From assembly GCF_024448505.1 (NCBI RefSeq), contig NZ_JAMOHV010000011.1, positions 1-64,000 on the forward strand: a stretch of DNA of 64,000 bases, written 5' to 3'. The stretch comes from Stutzerimonas degradans (GTDB lineage: Bacteria; Pseudomonadota; Gammaproteobacteria; Pseudomonadales; Pseudomonadaceae). The notes below the pieces were generated by a model, which was not told where the DNA came from, did no database searches, and saw only the letters and a list, made by a program, of their open reading frames with translations. The position numbers were made by a program, and so were the translations under genes. Below are positions 43,798-54,718 of this stretch, piece by piece; position 1 is the stretch's first letter, and each line of letters starts with the position of its first letter.

Positions 43798-45099
43798 TCA
43801 GTTCAGGTAAGGGGACCAGGATGGCTCTCGGACTTCGCCTTGAGCAGTAGGAAGCGGGAGCCTCACTCGCCCATTGATGGACACGAGCATCAGGACTCCC
43901 CGGCCCTGCTGGCGGGTTGCGTAGATTAGCATGGTGCCATTAGGCGCAACAGTGGGCGATTCGTCCAGAGTGGTCTCCGAGAGCAGGCGCAGACTGCCCC
44001 GCTGAAGGTCCTGAGCGGCAACCTTGAAGTTGGTATAGCCATCCTGCCGATGAATCATGACCAGCGTCTTTTCGTCAGCCGACAGTTTCGGGTTGGCGTT
44101 GTAGTTGCCGACGAAGGTAACCCGCTCGGCCGCACCGCTGCCCAGTCGCTGCTTGTAGATCTGCGGCTTGCCGGCGCGGTCGGAGGTGAAATAGATGGTC
44201 TGGCCATCGGCACCCCAGAACGGCTCGGTGTCGATGGAATAGTGATTGGTCAGCCGCTGCAGCTGCCGCGAGCCCAGATCCATCACATAGATTTCCGGAT
44301 TGCCGTCCTTGGACAGCACGAATGCCAGGCGATTGCCATCCGGCGAGAATGCCGGCGCACCGTTCAGCCCCTCGAAACCGGTGACTTGCTCGCGCCGACC
44401 GGTGTCGATGTGCTGGATGAAGATGCGCGGCCGCTTCTGCTCGAACGAAACGTAGGCGATGCGCCGACCGTCCGGTGAGTAGCGCGGCGACAGGATCGGT
44501 TCGCGCGACTGCAGCAGCGTCACTGCGCGCGCGCCATCATAGTCGGAGCGCTGCAGGGTGTAGCGGGTGTTTGCGCCACCGAGGCGCTCCGCCGTCACGT
44601 ACAGCAAACGAGTGGAAAAGGCACCCTTGATGCCGGTGAGTTTCTCGAACGCCTGGTCGGAGACGTAGTGCGCCATGTCGCGCAGCTGATCGGGAGAACC
44701 ACCGACACTGCCGGTCATGACCTGCTGTTCGGTGGTCACGTTGAACACACCGAACTGCACCTGCAGACGCCCACCGGACGGCTGGATACTCCCCACCACG
44801 ACATACTGGGCGCCCAGTGCCTTCCAGTCACGGTAGATAATCTCGCTGCCGCGGGTAGGCATGCTGATCATGTTCTGCCGCGGGATCGGCTGAAAAATAC
44901 CGGAATTGCGCAAGTCATTGCCGATGATATCGGCCATGTCCTCGGGCAATACGGTGCCGCCTTGCCAGCCGAACGGCACCACCGCCACCGGGATGGCGCG
45001 ATCGGTACCGCTGGTGACGACGATGTTCTTCTCCTGCGCTACCGCCGTTCCCAGCAGGCAGCAGAGAAGGACGAGAATACCTCGAAGGGAATTGATCAC
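43798..45099 (-). CDS. tolB: Tol-Pal system beta-propeller protein TolB, 433 aa
   Basis: Periplasmic protein bridging TolA and Pal. Signal peptide ([18 protein letters not shown]), N-terminal domain ([11 protein letters not shown]) and a six-bladed propeller with repeated DG-x-R/ASPDG strings such as [28 protein letters not shown] and SWSPYLN at the end. The length is normal. The start overlaps the tolA stop by 4 bp. Confidence 0.97.
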   Translation of the reverse strand: MINSLRGILVLLCCLLGTAVAQEKNIVVTSGTDRAIPVAVVPFGWQGGTVLPEDMADIIGNDLRNSGIFQPIPRQNMISMPTRGSEIIYRDWKALGAQYVVVGSIQPSGGRLQVQFGVFNVTTEQQVMTGSVGGSPDQLRDMAHYVSDQAFEKLTGIKGAFSTRLLYVTAERLGGANTRYTLQRSDYDGARAVTLLQSREPILSPRYSPDGRRIAYVSFEQKRPRIFIQHIDTGRREQVTGFEGLNGAPAFSPDGNRLAFVLSKDGNPEIYVMDLGSRQLQRLTNHYSIDTEPFWGADGQTIYFTSDRAGKPQIYKQRLGSGAAERVTFVGNYNANPKLSADEKTLVMIHRQDGYTNFKVAAQDLQRGSLRLLSETTLDESPTVAPNGTMLIYATRQQGRGVLMLVSINGRVRLPLPTAQGEVREPSWSPYLN

Positions 45100-46097
45100 A
45101 ACGCTAGATCCTCTGGCGTGAACGTCATTTTGAACGATCGGTAGGGTTGGAAATCCTGCGGACTGAGCCCTTGCATCTCCGTCAACCGACCAATATTCCT
45201 CACCGCAGCAACCGCGGAGTTGTCGAATGGCACATCGCCGCTCGACCTCGCCACGCTGACCCCGGTGATGGTGCCATCAGGCAACATGTTCACCTGCAAC
45301 TGCACCGACATGTTGTTGCGGGCCGAAGGCGGACGCGTCCAGCCCTCGGCGGCGCGCAGACGAATCAGGTCATCGAAGTTGCCCGCCACCTGATCACCCT
45401 GACTGTCAGCCAGCGCCTGCTGGCGCTCGGTTGTGTCCGATAGCAGCTCGGCCAATGCCTGCGCCTTCTTATCCTCGGCCGCTTTACGCGCAGCCTCTGC
45501 CGCAGCCTTCTTCTTCGCCGCTTCGGCTGCCGCCTTTTTCTTGGCGTCTTCAGCCGCTTTCTTCTTCGCCTGCTCAGCCGCCGCCTTTTTCTTCGCTTCC
45601 TCGGCAGCCTTCTTCTTGGCCTCTTCAGCCGCTTTCTTCTTCGCTTCTTCGGCGGCCTTTTTCTTTGCGATATCGGCCTGTTTCTGCTGTTCGACCTTCT
45701 TGGCTTCCTCGGCCTTCTTCGCTTCAGCAGTCTTCTTCGCAGCGGCCGCTTTCTCCGCTTCGGCCTTTCGAGCCTGCTCGGCCTTCTTTTGTTCCGCAGC
45801 CTTGGCCGCTGCCTGCTTCTGCTGCTCGACCTTGCGCTGTTCCATCTGCTCGGTCTCGTATTGCTTGGCAGCAGTCTTCTTGGCTTCGCCAGCGATCTTT
45901 TGATTAGTCTGGGTCGTGGCCTGACTTTGCGACTTCAGCTGATACAGCGTGGCCTGAACGATGGGCTTGGACGGCGGCAAATCGGGCGTCATGGCGAAGC
46001 TGACGAAAAGCAGGCCGAAGATGATGACATGCAGACCAACCGCCAGAACGACGGGCCAGAAGTAGCTTTCCGCAGGAGAGCGTTCAGCGTGCTGCAT
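45096..46097 (-). CDS. tolA: Tol-Pal system protein TolA, 333 aa
   Basis: Inner-membrane protein spanning the periplasm. One N-terminal membrane segment (residues about 15-37), then a very long Ala/Lys/Glu-rich helix (about 60-220, repeats of AEEAKKKA), then the C-terminal TolA domain ([39 protein letters not shown]). The repetitive DNA gives a long antisense open frame that is not a gene. Its ATG shares one base with the tolR stop (TGATG), so translation is coupled. Confidence 0.96.
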   Translation of the reverse strand: MQHAERSPAESYFWPVVLAVGLHVIIFGLLFVSFAMTPDLPPSKPIVQATLYQLKSQSQATTQTNQKIAGEAKKTAAKQYETEQMEQRKVEQQKQAAAKAAEQKKAEQARKAEAEKAAAAKKTAEAKKAEEAKKVEQQKQADIAKKKAAEEAKKKAAEEAKKKAAEEAKKKAAAEQAKKKAAEDAKKKAAAEAAKKKAAAEAARKAAEDKKAQALAELLSDTTERQQALADSQGDQVAGNFDDLIRLRAAEGWTRPPSARNNMSVQLQVNMLPDGTITGVSVARSSGDVPFDNSAVAAVRNIGRLTEMQGLSPQDFQPYRSFKMTFTPEDLAL

Positions 46098-46549
46098 CAG
46101 GGCGCCTCGGTGATCAGGCCGACGTTGCCCACGCCTGCTTCCTGCAACCCACCCATCGCGGCCATGACCGAGCCGTAATCGACCGCCTTGTCACCGCGCA
46201 CGAATACCTGCACCTGCTTACCCTGGCTGCGATTCTGATTCATGATCGCCGTGACCGCCCTGGTCATCTCATCGAGCGTCAGCGCACGATCCTGCACGGT
46301 ATCGGTGTCCACCTCGCTGCCCATGTTCCAGTAATAGGTCTTGTCGGCCTTGATCGAGATGGTCAGCACCTGGGCGTTGTTGTCCTGCGGCAGCGCCTCG
46401 CTGCTGACCTTGGGCAGATCGACCTTCACGCCCTGGTTGAGCATGGGCGCGGTCACCATGAAGATCACCAGCAGCACCAGCATCACGTCGATGTAGGGCA
46501 CCACGTTCATCTCGGCGACGGGCTTGCGTCTGTTGCGAATTCTGGCCAT
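46097..46549 (-). CDS. tolR: Tol-Pal system protein TolR, 150 aa
   Basis: Inner-membrane component of the TolQ-TolR proton channel. A single membrane span carries the essential Asp21 (VVPYIDVMLVLLVIFM); a periplasmic domain follows (KADKTYYWNMG; VFVRGDKAVDYGSVM). The start at 46549 (MARIRNRRKP) is the conserved one. It starts 11 bp after tolQ. Confidence 0.96.
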   Translation of the reverse strand: MARIRNRRKPVAEMNVVPYIDVMLVLLVIFMVTAPMLNQGVKVDLPKVSSEALPQDNNAQVLTISIKADKTYYWNMGSEVDTDTVQDRALTLDEMTRAVTAIMNQNRSQGKQVQVFVRGDKAVDYGSVMAAMGGLQEAGVGNVGLITEAP

Positions 46550-46560
46550 TACGTGAGGCC

Positions 46561-47253
46561 TCAATCTTCGGTGGTGTGAACTTTGCGATGCAGAATCGCC
46601 TGGAACTCGTCGGCGAAGGTGTAGTAGCGCCCGATCAGCATCTCGCCGCGAGCGGAGAAACGGTTATAGGCGATAACCGCCGGAATTGCGGCGAACAGGC
46701 CGATAGCGGTGGCAATCAGCGCCTCGGCGATGCCCGGGGCAACAGTCGCCAGGGTGGCCTGCTGCACCTGGGCCAGGCCACGGAAGGAATTCATGATGCC
46801 CCACACGGTACCGAACAGGCCGATATAGGGACTGGTCGAACCGACGGTGGCGAGAAATGGCAGGCTCTGCTCGAGTTTTTCTTCCTCACGGGAAATGGCC
46901 ACGCGCATCGCACGGTTCACGCCATCCATCACCGCATCGGGGTCAACGCCCTGCTGCTGGCGCAGCCGGGAAAACTCCTTGAAACCTGCGCGGAAGATCT
47001 GCTCGACCCCGGAATCCGGATCGGGATTGCTACCGGCCTGGCGGTACAGCTTGGACAGATCGATGCCCGACCAGAAGCGCTCCTCGAAGGCATCCAGCGA
47101 ACGCTTGGCGGCACGCAGCAGATTGCCACGCTGGAAAATCATGATCCATGAGGTGACCGAGGCCCCCACAAGGATCAGCATGACCAGCTGCACCACGAAG
47201 CTGGCATTGCTGATCAGGCTCCACATGGACATATGATCGACGTTGGCTTCCAC
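46561..47253 (-). CDS. tolQ: Tol-Pal system protein TolQ, 230 aa
   Basis: Inner-membrane proton-channel subunit homologous to ExbB and MotA. Three membrane spans: about residues 15-38 (FVVQLVMLILVGASVTSWIM), about 130-155 (PYIGLFGTVWGIMNSF) and about 165-195 (IAEALIATAIGLFAAIPAVI). The length is normal. Starts 2 bp after ybgC, in the conserved ybgC-tolQRAB-pal order. Confidence 0.97.
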   Translation of the reverse strand: MEANVDHMSMWSLISNASFVVQLVMLILVGASVTSWIMIFQRGNLLRAAKRSLDAFEERFWSGIDLSKLYRQAGSNPDPDSGVEQIFRAGFKEFSRLRQQQGVDPDAVMDGVNRAMRVAISREEEKLEQSLPFLATVGSTSPYIGLFGTVWGIMNSFRGLAQVQQATLATVAPGIAEALIATAIGLFAAIPAVIAYNRFSARGEMLIGRYYTFADEFQAILHRKVHTTED

Positions 47254-47255
47254 GC

Positions 47256-47699
47256 TTACTCTCCTGCAGGGGATAGACCCGAGTCGGCGAAGGCTGCGCG
47301 CAGCGCTTCGGGAATGACTCGGGGTTTCAGACTTTCGGCACGCACGCAGGCCACCAGGACCTGACCTTCACACAGCAATCGCCCATCCGCGGCACGCTTG
47401 ACCTGCTGATTGAAACGCAGACTGGCGCGCTTCATTTCAACCACCTCGGCACTCACCAGCAGCTCGTCGTCCAGTCGCGCCGGGGCGTGATAACGCGCCT
47501 CGCACGAATGCACAACGAACAGCAGGTCTTCCCCGACGAGCTGCGACTGGTCGAAACCCAGGTCGCGCAGGCGTTCGGTACGAGCCCGTTCCATGAACTT
47601 GAGGTAGTTGACGTAGTAGACGATGCCGCCCGCGTCGGTATCCTCGTAATAGACCCGACAGCGATGGACGAACGGCTCAGCGTTGATTCGCGCGCGCAT
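47256..47699 (-). CDS. ybgC: Tol-Pal system-associated acyl-CoA thioesterase YbgC, 147 aa
   Basis: Hot-dog fold thioesterase, first gene of the tol-pal operon. The catalytic region is [20 protein letters not shown], with the nucleophilic Asp in YEDTDAGG. The start at 47699 ([10 protein letters not shown]) fits the family; an earlier in-frame ATG would add nine residues that do not match. Its link to Tol function is not understood; in E. coli it acts on acyl-CoA or acyl-ACP. 51 bp after ruvB on the same strand. Confidence 0.94.
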   Translation of the reverse strand: MRARINAEPFVHRCRVYYEDTDAGGIVYYVNYLKFMERARTERLRDLGFDQSQLVGEDLLFVVHSCEARYHAPARLDDELLVSAEVVEMKRASLRFNQQVKRAADGRLLCEGQVLVACVRAESLKPRVIPEALRAAFADSGLSPAGE

Positions 47700-47750
47700 A
47701 CTAGTGCCCGGCCTGAAAAATGCCAATTGGGTGGGTAAATAATATTTTCA

Positions 47751-48803
47751 TCAATCCGTGTCGCCGCTGAACAGATCCGGCGTGGGCGATTCGGCCAGAC
47801 GCCGCGGCAGATTCAGGCCGAAGTGCAGATAGGCGTGCCGCGTGACCACGCGCCCACGTGGCGTACGCATAATGTATCCTTGCTGGATCAGGTAGGGCTC
47901 GAGCACATCCTCGATGGTATGGCGCTCTTCACTGATGGCGGCGGCCAGGCTGTCGACGCCCACCGGCCCGCCATCGAACTTCTCGATCAGCGCCAGCAGC
48001 AGGCGGCGATCCTGATGATCGAAGCCCCGCTCGTCGACATCCAGCATATTCAACGCCAGGTCGGCGATCTCGCGGGTGATCTCACCACGCCCGCGCACTT
48101 CCGCGAAATCGCGGACACGGCGCAGTAGGCGGTTGGCGATGCGCGGGGTACCACGCGCGCGGCGGGCAATCTCGAAGGCGCCTGCCGCCTCGGTCGGCAA
48201 CCCGAGGATGCCTGCCGAACGACTGACAATGGTCGCCAAATCCTCGGTCGAATAGAACTCCAGGCGCTGCACGATGCCGAAGCGATCGCGCAGCGGATTG
48301 GTCAGCATGCCGGCACGGGTCGTCGCGCCAACCAAGGTGAAGGGTGGCAGATCGAGCTTGATCGAGCGCGCCGCCGGGCCTTCGCCGATCATGATGTCGA
48401 GCTGGAAATCCTCCATCGCCGGATACAGCACCTCCTCGACGATCGGAGATAGACGATGGATCTCATCGACGAACAGCACATCGCCCGCTTCCAGATTGGT
48501 CAGTAACGCGGCGAGATCGCCCGGGCGCTCGAGGACCGGGCCGGACGTGCTCTTGATCGAGACACCCATCTCCTCGGCGATGATGTTCGCCAGGGTGGTC
48601 TTGCCGAGGCCGGGCGGGCCGAAGATCAGGGTGTGATCCAGCGCCTCGCCGCGACCCTTGGCGGCGCGGATGAACAGGTCCATCTGCTCGCGCACCACCG
48701 GCTGGCCGATATATTCGGCAAGCCGTAACGGGCGGATGGCGCGGTCCAGCTGCTCGTCGCGGTCACGACTGCTGGCGGTGATCAGGCGGTCGGCTTCGAT
48801 CAT
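47751..48803 (-). CDS. ruvB: Holliday junction branch migration helicase RuvB, 350 aa
   Basis: Hexameric AAA+ motor acting with RuvA on Holliday junctions. Walker A is [10 protein letters not shown] (residues 61-70), Walker [12 protein letters not shown], sensor [10 protein letters not shown] with the arginine finger in NPLRDRFG, and the C-terminal winged helix includes [12 protein letters not shown]. The start at 48803 ([10 protein letters not shown]) is the conserved one. Four bp after ruvA. Confidence 0.97.
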   Translation of the reverse strand: MIEADRLITASSRDRDEQLDRAIRPLRLAEYIGQPVVREQMDLFIRAAKGRGEALDHTLIFGPPGLGKTTLANIIAEEMGVSIKSTSGPVLERPGDLAALLTNLEAGDVLFVDEIHRLSPIVEEVLYPAMEDFQLDIMIGEGPAARSIKLDLPPFTLVGATTRAGMLTNPLRDRFGIVQRLEFYSTEDLATIVSRSAGILGLPTEAAGAFEIARRARGTPRIANRLLRRVRDFAEVRGRGEITREIADLALNMLDVDERGFDHQDRRLLLALIEKFDGGPVGVDSLAAAISEERHTIEDVLEPYLIQQGYIMRTPRGRVVTRHAYLHFGLNLPRRLAESPTPDLFSGDTD

Positions 48804-48807
48804 GGCG

Positions 48808-49413
48808 TTACACCATGCCCTTGAGGGCACGGCGAATCAATTCTTCACTGCTCAAACCGTCTTCCTGTATGGCGCCGACTGCCCGACTGGCTTCCTGCGG
48901 CTTGAACCCCAACGAAATAAGGGCGCTGACCGCATCGTTCTCGGCGCTTGTGACTGCCCCGGCGCCGCGAGGTTCAACCACCAGCGTGGCAATCGAGGGC
49001 ATGGTTTCCCAGGCCTTGAAGCGATCCTTGAGTTCGACCAGCAGGCGCTCGGCGGTCTTCTTCCCGACCCCCGGTATTTTCACCAGGGTCGATGTGTCCT
49101 GCGCTTGCACGCAACGCACCAGCTCGTCCACCTCCATCCCCGACATCAGCGCCAGCGCCAGCTTCGGCCCTACGCCGTTGAGGCGAATCAGTTCGCGGAA
49201 CAGCTCGCGCTCACGCTTCTCGAAGAAACCGTAGAGCAACTGGGCGTCTTCGCGCACCACCAGATGGGTGTGCAGCGTGACGCTTTCGCCAACGCCGGGC
49301 AGGCGATAGAGCGTGGTCATCGGCACCTCGACCTCATAGCCGACGCCGTTCGCATCGAGAAGCAGATGAGGCGGTTGCTTTTCCGCCAGGGTGCCACGCA
49401 AACGTCCGATCAC
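48808..49413 (-). CDS. ruvA: Holliday junction-binding protein RuvA, 201 aa
   Basis: Tetrameric junction-binding subunit of the RuvAB complex. The start is GTG at 49413, read as [12 protein letters not shown], supported by GGAGGAAG upstream and the family's conserved N-terminus. Helix-hairpin-helix motifs are [18 protein letters not shown] and [20 protein letters not shown]; the C-terminal domain III ([20 protein letters not shown]) binds RuvB. The length of 201 equals the pseudomonad protein. Between ruvC and ruvB. Confidence 0.96.
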   Translation of the reverse strand: MIGRLRGTLAEKQPPHLLLDANGVGYEVEVPMTTLYRLPGVGESVTLHTHLVVREDAQLLYGFFEKRERELFRELIRLNGVGPKLALALMSGMEVDELVRCVQAQDTSTLVKIPGVGKKTAERLLVELKDRFKAWETMPSIATLVVEPRGAGAVTSAENDAVSALISLGFKPQEASRAVGAIQEDGLSSEELIRRALKGMV

Positions 49414-49484
49414 GATTCCGCTTCCTCCAACATCGCCGGTCTCGCCCGGCGACTGCCAAAACTGTTCTACCGCCCCAAGCGGGA

Positions 49485-50009
49485 CTACAAGCGCAAACGT
49501 CCGCCCCGGCGCTTGGCGCCGCTCAAACCGTGCGGAATCAGGCTCTGCCGATGATGCGCATGGCACAGCGCGATGGCCAACGCATCGGACGCATCGATCT
49601 GCGGCTTTTCCAGCAGCTTGAGCAAGTGCATGACCATCATCTGGACTTGCTGCTTGTCCGCCCCACCGGTTCCGACAATTGCCTGCTTGACCTGGGTCGC
49701 TGTGTACTCCGCGATCTGCAGGCCGGCCTCGGCACCGGCGACGATTGCCGCACCGCGTGCCTGGCCGAGCTTGAGCGCCGAATCGGCGTTGCGCGCCATG
49801 AACACCTGCTCGATGCCCATCGTCACCGGGCCGTAGGTCCGGATCACCTCGCTAACACCACCGAATACCGCTCGCAGACGCTCGGCCAGCTCGCCGCTGC
49901 CGGTGCGAATGCAGCCCGAAGCCACATATTCGCAGCCGCGCCCGGTGTCACGCACCACCCCGTAGCCGGTAATTCGCGAGCCGGGGTCGATTCCCAAAAT
50001 CAGCGTCAT
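49485..50009 (-). CDS. ruvC: Holliday junction resolvase RuvC, 174 aa
   Basis: Endonuclease that cuts Holliday junctions. Catalytic acidic residues are in ILGIDPGSR (Asp8), MGIEQVFM (Glu) and [15 protein letters not shown] (two Asp). The C-terminus is short and basic. First gene of ruvCAB; the upstream yebC gene has its own terminator. Confidence 0.97.
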   Translation of the reverse strand: MTLILGIDPGSRITGYGVVRDTGRGCEYVASGCIRTGSGELAERLRAVFGGVSEVIRTYGPVTMGIEQVFMARNADSALKLGQARGAAIVAGAEAGLQIAEYTATQVKQAIVGTGGADKQQVQMMVMHLLKLLEKPQIDASDALAIALCHAHHRQSLIPHGLSGAKRRGGRLRL

Positions 50010-50118
50010 GGCCGTGGTCGCGCTGTCTATTTATCCAGTGCCCGAGTATACGGCTGCGCCTCCCGGCGCGCCACCGCCGAGCCGATTCAGGCCCGGCGAT
50101 TTCGTCAGACTGACGCGC

Positions 50119-50158
50119 ATAAAAAAGCCGGAAGCGCCGCTGGGCGTCTTCCGGCCTT
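50119..50158 (-). terminator. Terminator of yebC
   Basis: AAGCCGGAAG and CTTCCGGCCTT stem; on the minus strand followed by TTTTTTATGCG. Lies between yebC and ruvC. Confidence 0.8.
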
Positions 50159-50174
50159 CCTCGATCCGATGCCG

Positions 50175-50924
50175 TCAGCCGAGCTGTTCCATGATCTCGT
50201 CCGCGATCTCGGCGTTGTGGTAGACGTTCTGCACGTCGTCCAGATCCTCCAGCGCATCGATCAGACGCAGCACCTTCTGCGCGGTCTCGACATCGGCGAT
50301 CGGAGCGGTGATCGAGGGGATCATCGCGACTTCAGCCTCATCACCCTTGAAGCCGGCCTGAGTCAGCGCCTCGTTGACCGAAAGGAAGTCGGCGAAGCTG
50401 GTGTAGATTTCCACCGAGCCGTCCTCCTGGCTGACCACGTCATCGGCGCCCGCTTCCAGCGCCGCTTCCATCAGCGCGTCCTCGTCGACACCCGGCGCGT
50501 AGCTGATCTGCCCCTTGCGATCGAACATGTAGGCCACGGAACCATCGGTGCCAAGGTTGCCGCCATTCTTGCTGAAGGCGTGGCGCACCTCGGCCGCAGT
50601 ACGGTTACGGTTGTCGGTCATGGCCTCGATGATGATGGCCACGCCGCTGGGTGCGTAGCCCTCATAAGTCAGCTCGGTCATGTTGTCGGCTTCGTTGGAG
50701 CCGGCACCACGGGCGATGGCGCGGTCAATCACGTCGCGCGACATGTTGGCGGTCAGCGCCTTGTCCACCGCCAGGCGCAGGCGCGGGTTGTCCGCGGGTA
50801 CGCCACCGCCGTGTTTGGCCGCCACGGTCAGTTCGCGGATCAGCTTGGTGAAGATCTTGCCCCGCTTGGCGTCCTGACGCTCCTTGCGGTGCTTGATGTT
50901 GGCCCATTTGGAATGACCAGCCAT
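50175..50924 (-). CDS. yebC: YebC/PmpR-family protein (translation/transcription regulator), 249 aa
   Basis: Cytoplasmic protein of the YebC/TACO1 family. It begins [20 protein letters not shown], the family signature, and has [20 protein letters not shown] in the middle and [19 protein letters not shown] near the end. The P. aeruginosa orthologue PmpR represses pqsR; other family members relieve ribosome stalling at proline stretches. The gene sits between aspS and ruvC, as is conserved in many bacteria. Confidence 0.96.
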   Translation of the reverse strand: MAGHSKWANIKHRKERQDAKRGKIFTKLIRELTVAAKHGGGVPADNPRLRLAVDKALTANMSRDVIDRAIARGAGSNEADNMTELTYEGYAPSGVAIIIEAMTDNRNRTAAEVRHAFSKNGGNLGTDGSVAYMFDRKGQISYAPGVDEDALMEAALEAGADDVVSQEDGSVEIYTSFADFLSVNEALTQAGFKGDEAEVAMIPSITAPIADVETAQKVLRLIDALEDLDDVQNVYHNAEIADEIMEQLG

Positions 50925-51022
50925 AACTCACTCCATTTCTTCAACTGGATCAGTAGTTCCGAAACCCAACCCGCGGGCGGGCTTCGCCGAATCGCCTGGC
51001 AAACCGCTACTGCCAAGACGAA

Positions 51023-51045
51023 GAAGCCTGGCAAAACCAGGCTTC
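51023..51045 (-). terminator. Hairpin between aspS and yebC
   Basis: GAAGCCTGG, loop, CCAGGCTTC, 10 bp past the aspS stop; followed on the minus strand by TTCGTCTT. Probably an attenuating terminator. Confidence 0.6.
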
Positions 51046-51054
51046 CGATGGTGC

Positions 51055-52830
51055 TTATTCCGCCTTGGGCTGCTCGCGCAGGCGGATGTGCAGGTCGCGC
51101 AGCGCCTTGTTGTCCACCGCACCCGGCGCTTGGGTCATCACGTCCGCAGCGCTCTGGGTTTTCGGGAACGCGATCACTTCGCGGATCGACTGCGCACCGG
51201 TCATCAGCATCACCAGCCGGTCCAGGCCGAAGGCCAGACCGCCATGCGGCGGCGCGCCGAACTTCAGTGCGTCGAGCAGGAAGCCGAACTTCTCTTCCTG
51301 CTCGGCCTCGTCGATGCCGAGGATGCGGAATACCGCCTGCTGCATTTCCTTGCGGTGAATACGGATGGAGCCGCCACCCAGCTCGGTGCCGTTGAGCACC
51401 ATGTCGTAGGCGCGCGACAGCGCGGCGCCCGGATTGGCCTCCAGCTCCTCGGGGGTGCACTTGGGCGCAGTGAACGGGTGGTGCAGCGCCGACAGCGAGC
51501 CGTCGTCGTTCTCCTCGAACATCGGGAAGTCCACGACCCACAGCGGTGCCCACTCGCAGGTCAGCAGCTTGAGGTCATGGCCGACCTTGATGCGCAGTGC
51601 ACCCAGCGCTTCGGAGACGATTTTCGCCTTGTCGGCGCCGAAGAAGACGATGTCGCCATCCTGCGCACCGACGCGGTCGAGAATGACGTTGAGGTTGTCT
51701 TCGGGGATGAACTTGACGATCGGCGACTGCAGGCCCTCGACACCCTTGGCACGCTCGTTGACCTTGATGTAGGCCAGGCCCTTGGCGCCGTAGATGCCGA
51801 CGAACTTGGTGTAATCGTCGATCTGGCTGCGCGGCATGCTCGCCGCGCCCGGAACGCGCAGCGCAGCGACGCGACCCTTCGGATCGTTGGCCGGGCCGGA
51901 GAAGACCTTGAACTCGACGGCATTGAGCTGATCAGCAACGTCCACCAGTTCCAGCGGGATGCGCAGGTCGGGCTTGTCCGAGCCATAGCGGCGCATGGCT
52001 TCCTCGAACGGCATGTGCGGGAATTCGCCGAACTCCAGGTCCAGTACTTCCTTGAACAGCTTGCGGATCATGCCCTCGGTGATGGCAATGATGTCCGCCT
52101 CCTCGAGGAAGCTGGTCTCGATGTCGATCTGAGTGAATTCCGGCTGGCGGTCGGCGCGCAGGTCTTCGTCACGGAAGCATTTGGCGATCTGGTAGTAGCG
52201 GTCGAAGCCCGCCACCATCAGCAGCTGCTTGAACAGCTGCGGCGATTGCGGCAGGGCGAAGAAGTTACCGGCGTGGGTGCGGCTCGGCACGAGGTAGTCG
52301 CGCGCACCCTCGGGAGTCGGGCGACCGAGGATCGGCGTCTCGACGTCGAGGAAGCCGTTCTCGTCCAGGTAGCGACGGATGCTGGCGGTGATGCGCGAGC
52401 GCAGCTTGAGCTTCTCGGCCATCTCCGGGCGACGCAGATCGATGAAACGATAGCGCAGACGAGTTTCCTCACCCACGTCGCTGTATTCGTTGAGTGGGAA
52501 CGGCGGGGTTTCCGCCTCGTTCAGCACGTCCAGCTCGTAGCCCAGCACCTCGATGGCGCCGGAGGCGATGTTCGGGTTAACCGCACCGGCCGGACGCAGA
52601 CGCACCTTGCCGCGAATGCATACAACGAACTCGCTGCGCACGCGGTCGGCGACGGCGAAGGTTTCCGCGCGATCCGGATCGAATACCACCTGGGCGAGAC
52701 CTTCACGATCACGAATGTCGAGGAAGATCACCCCGCCATGGTCGCGACGGCGATGTACCCAGCCGCAGAGAGTGATTTCCTGGCCATCCAGGCTTTCATT
52801 GAGTTGGCCGCAATAGTGGCTGCGCATCAT
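51055..52830 (-). CDS. aspS: Aspartyl-tRNA synthetase, 591 aa
   Basis: Class II synthetase. It begins [20 protein letters not shown], has the anticodon-binding OB fold ([20 protein letters not shown]), motif 2 ([20 protein letters not shown]), the bacterial GAD insertion domain, and motif 3 ([15 protein letters not shown]). The length of 591 is that of bacterial AspRS. P. aeruginosa AspRS is non-discriminating and also charges tRNA-Asn for the GatCAB route; the same is likely here but cannot be read with certainty from sequence. The promoter has a perfect TATAAT -10 box at 52949-52944 (minus strand). Confidence 0.97.
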   Translation of the reverse strand: MMRSHYCGQLNESLDGQEITLCGWVHRRRDHGGVIFLDIRDREGLAQVVFDPDRAETFAVADRVRSEFVVCIRGKVRLRPAGAVNPNIASGAIEVLGYELDVLNEAETPPFPLNEYSDVGEETRLRYRFIDLRRPEMAEKLKLRSRITASIRRYLDENGFLDVETPILGRPTPEGARDYLVPSRTHAGNFFALPQSPQLFKQLLMVAGFDRYYQIAKCFRDEDLRADRQPEFTQIDIETSFLEEADIIAITEGMIRKLFKEVLDLEFGEFPHMPFEEAMRRYGSDKPDLRIPLELVDVADQLNAVEFKVFSGPANDPKGRVAALRVPGAASMPRSQIDDYTKFVGIYGAKGLAYIKVNERAKGVEGLQSPIVKFIPEDNLNVILDRVGAQDGDIVFFGADKAKIVSEALGALRIKVGHDLKLLTCEWAPLWVVDFPMFEENDDGSLSALHHPFTAPKCTPEELEANPGAALSRAYDMVLNGTELGGGSIRIHRKEMQQAVFRILGIDEAEQEEKFGFLLDALKFGAPPHGGLAFGLDRLVMLMTGAQSIREVIAFPKTQSAADVMTQAPGAVDNKALRDLHIRLREQPKAE

Positions 52831-53131
52831 GGTGGTGTTCGCTTCTCGTATCTTTGATTCGTTAGGTCGCTGGAGCCGCGGTGCCGGCGCACGATTGCCG
52901 GGCGCCGCTTCCTGGCTATCGAGCCGCCGGGCACAAGCGCGGGATTATATCCGCATAATCGTCACGACGCAGCCGTCGCCCGGCAGCCAAGCCTGCGCAT
53001 TCGCTCGCAGGGAACCCACGACGAGAAGCCCCTTCCAAAGCCAGGTGGCCTGCCGCGACGCCACATCAGCAACAAAAGCCGCGGTTTTTCTGGCATAACT
53101 GCAACCGGATCCCCCACCAAGGAGAACAACC
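52831..53131. other. Intergenic region with the aspS promoter and the dps upstream region
   Basis: No gene is supported. On the minus strand TATAAT (52949-52944) is the likely -10 box of aspS, with no strong -35 match. On the + strand AAGGAG lies just before the dps start. I see no convincing OxyR or other binding site by eye. Confidence 0.55.
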
Positions 53132-53602
53132 ATGGAAATCGATATCGGCATCGCCGAACAGGACCGTGCCGCCATCGCAGAAGGGCTGTCTCGTCTGCTC
53201 GCCGACACCTATACGCTGTACTTGAAGACCCACAACTTCCACTGGAACGTCACCGGGCCGATGTTCAACACGCTGCATACCATGTTCGAGACTCAGTACA
53301 CCGAACTGGCGCTCGCCGTGGATGAGATCGCCGAGCGTATCCGCGCTCTCGGCTTCCCGGCGCCGGGAACCTACGCTGCCTATGCGCGCCTGTCGTCGAT
53401 CAAGGAAGACGAAGGCGTGCCATCTGCCGAGCAGATGATCAAGCTGCTGGTCGAAGGCCAGGAAGCGGTCGTGCGCACCGCACGTGGCATCTTCCCGCTG
53501 CTGGATAAGGTCAGCGACGAGCCGACTGCCGACCTGTTGACCCAGCGCATGCAGATCCACGAAAAGACCGCCTGGATGCTGCGCAGCCTGCTGGCAGCCT
53601 GA
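53132..53602 (+). CDS. Dps-family DNA-binding ferritin-like protein, 156 aa
   Basis: Dodecameric mini-ferritin that oxidises iron with peroxide and protects DNA. The ferroxidase ligand region is [20 protein letters not shown] and [20 protein letters not shown], as in Dps. The N-terminus lacks a lysine-rich tail, so direct DNA binding may be weak. AAGGAG precedes the ATG. It corresponds by position to PA0962 of P. aeruginosa. Two hairpins follow the stop (53613-53642 and 53659-53685). Confidence 0.93.
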   Translation: MEIDIGIAEQDRAAIAEGLSRLLADTYTLYLKTHNFHWNVTGPMFNTLHTMFETQYTELALAVDEIAERIRALGFPAPGTYAAYARLSSIKEDEGVPSAEQMIKLLVEGQEAVVRTARGIFPLLDKVSDEPTADLLTQRMQIHEKTAWMLRSLLAA

Positions 53603-53612
53603 GTCATCCTCG

Positions 53613-53685
53613 CCGAGGCGGTCGCCATGCCACCCGCCTCGGCTGCAGGCTCCCTCCCCCGGGCGCACCGTCAGTGTGCGCCCGG
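53613..53685 (+). terminator. Paired hairpins after the Dps-family gene
   Basis: CCGAGGCGG/CCGCCTCGG (53613-53642) and CCGGGCGCAC/GTGCGCCCGG (53659-53685) are strong stems without long T runs. Confidence 0.6.
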
Positions 53686-53847
53686 CCAAGGCTCATTTGA
53701 GCGCCACCGGCCTTTGCTGTTAAATACGGCCGCGCTGCGGCGCCGAGTCTCTTCGCCAGTCAGGCATCTGCACGTCTGCTAGCTCATTCCCCAGGCACTC
53801 GCCTGCCGCCGCCTTTTCCTGTCGTGTATCCACTACGAGTCATAAGA

Positions 53848-54459
53848 ATGCTCAAGATCGTCCATGTATTAACCGGCGTCCTCGCCTTACTGCTGTCATT
53901 CGTACCCAGCCTGCGCGGCGATCTGCCGCTTCTCCTGCAACCAGCCGCACTCTGCCTGCTGATGATCGGCCTGCTGAATATCCAGTTCATTCCGTCGATT
54001 ACCGCGAACACCGATCCGCGCGCCCGTCCCGTTCTGCTCGGCGTATCAGTGCTGCTGGTGCTGGCCGCCGCAGCCCAGGCTCTCATCCTGCTACTGCCGC
54101 TGGAGCAGATCGCCGGCCAACCGGCCACGCTCGCCAGCCTGCTGCTGGTATTCGTCGCCGTGCTCCTGCACCTGGCGGCTACTCGCACCCAGCGCCAGCC
54201 GCAGCGCGAACGCCCGCGGCAGCAGCGCGCACCCGCCGCCAGCGTCAGCGGCGCCGGCCGGGAAACCGGTACGGTGAAGTGGTTCAACACGTCCAAAGGT
54301 TTCGGCTTCATTTCCCGCGATAGCGGCGACGACGTGTTCGTGCATTTCCGCGCGATTCGCGGCGAGGGCCATCGCGTGCTGACCGAAGGACAGCGCGTCG
54401 AATTCACCATCATGTTGCGTGACAAGGGCCTACAGGCCGAGGACGTGGTCACGTTGTAA
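53848..54459 (+). CDS. Membrane protein with C-terminal cold-shock domain, 203 aa
   Basis: Residues 1 to about 115 contain four hydrophobic segments ([72 protein letters not shown]), then a basic Arg/Gln linker. Residues about 137-203 are a cold-shock OB fold with RNP1 KGFGFISR and RNP2 DVFVHFRAI, after [10 protein letters not shown]. The architecture ties a nucleic-acid-binding domain to the inner membrane. By position it corresponds to PA0961. The ATG at 53848 is chosen over an in-frame GTG at 53824. Function is unknown; cytoplasmic RNA binding is inferred from the domain. Confidence 0.87.
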   Translation: MLKIVHVLTGVLALLLSFVPSLRGDLPLLLQPAALCLLMIGLLNIQFIPSITANTDPRARPVLLGVSVLLVLAAAAQALILLLPLEQIAGQPATLASLLLVFVAVLLHLAATRTQRQPQRERPRQQRAPAASVSGAGRETGTVKWFNTSKGFGFISRDSGDDVFVHFRAIRGEGHRVLTEGQRVEFTIMLRDKGLQAEDVVTL

Positions 54460-54508
54460 GTGCGATGCCGGCAGGCGCAGGCCCTGCCGGCCTCTTGCGC
54501 TCCACCGG

Positions 54509-54715
54509 TCAGTAATGCGGTGGCGGCGCCTCGTCTTCCTCGCCCCCGATGCTGCTCTGCATTTCTTCCAGCCGCCTGGCCAATGCCTGCAACTGCAGCT
54601 GCATTCGATCAACCAGACGCCGCTGCTCGACCAGCACATCGTTCAACGTCTGGATCGTATCGTCCTGAAATGCCAGTCGCGCCTCCAGATCGGCGATTCG
54701 CGATTCCACGTTCAT
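54509..54715 (-). CDS. slyX: SlyX family protein, 68 aa
   Basis: Small coiled-coil protein of unknown function. It shows the SlyX pattern [20 protein letters not shown], then [20 protein letters not shown], and ends EDEAPPPHY, the usual PPPHY terminus. It starts 3 bp past the HIT gene on the same strand, forming a two-gene unit. Confidence 0.93.
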   Translation of the reverse strand: MNVESRIADLEARLAFQDDTIQTLNDVLVEQRRLVDRMQLQLQALARRLEEMQSSIGGEEDEAPPPHY

Positions 54716-54718
54716 AAC

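Noticed and set aside
45540..45720. DNA-level tandem repeat in tolA
   Set aside because: It reflects the protein's helical repeat (AEEAKKKA) and is normal for TolA.
45433..45903. Long Ser/Ala/Phe-rich frames antisense to tolA
   Set aside because: They arise from the repetitive Ala/Lys/Glu codons of the tolA helix and have no independent support.
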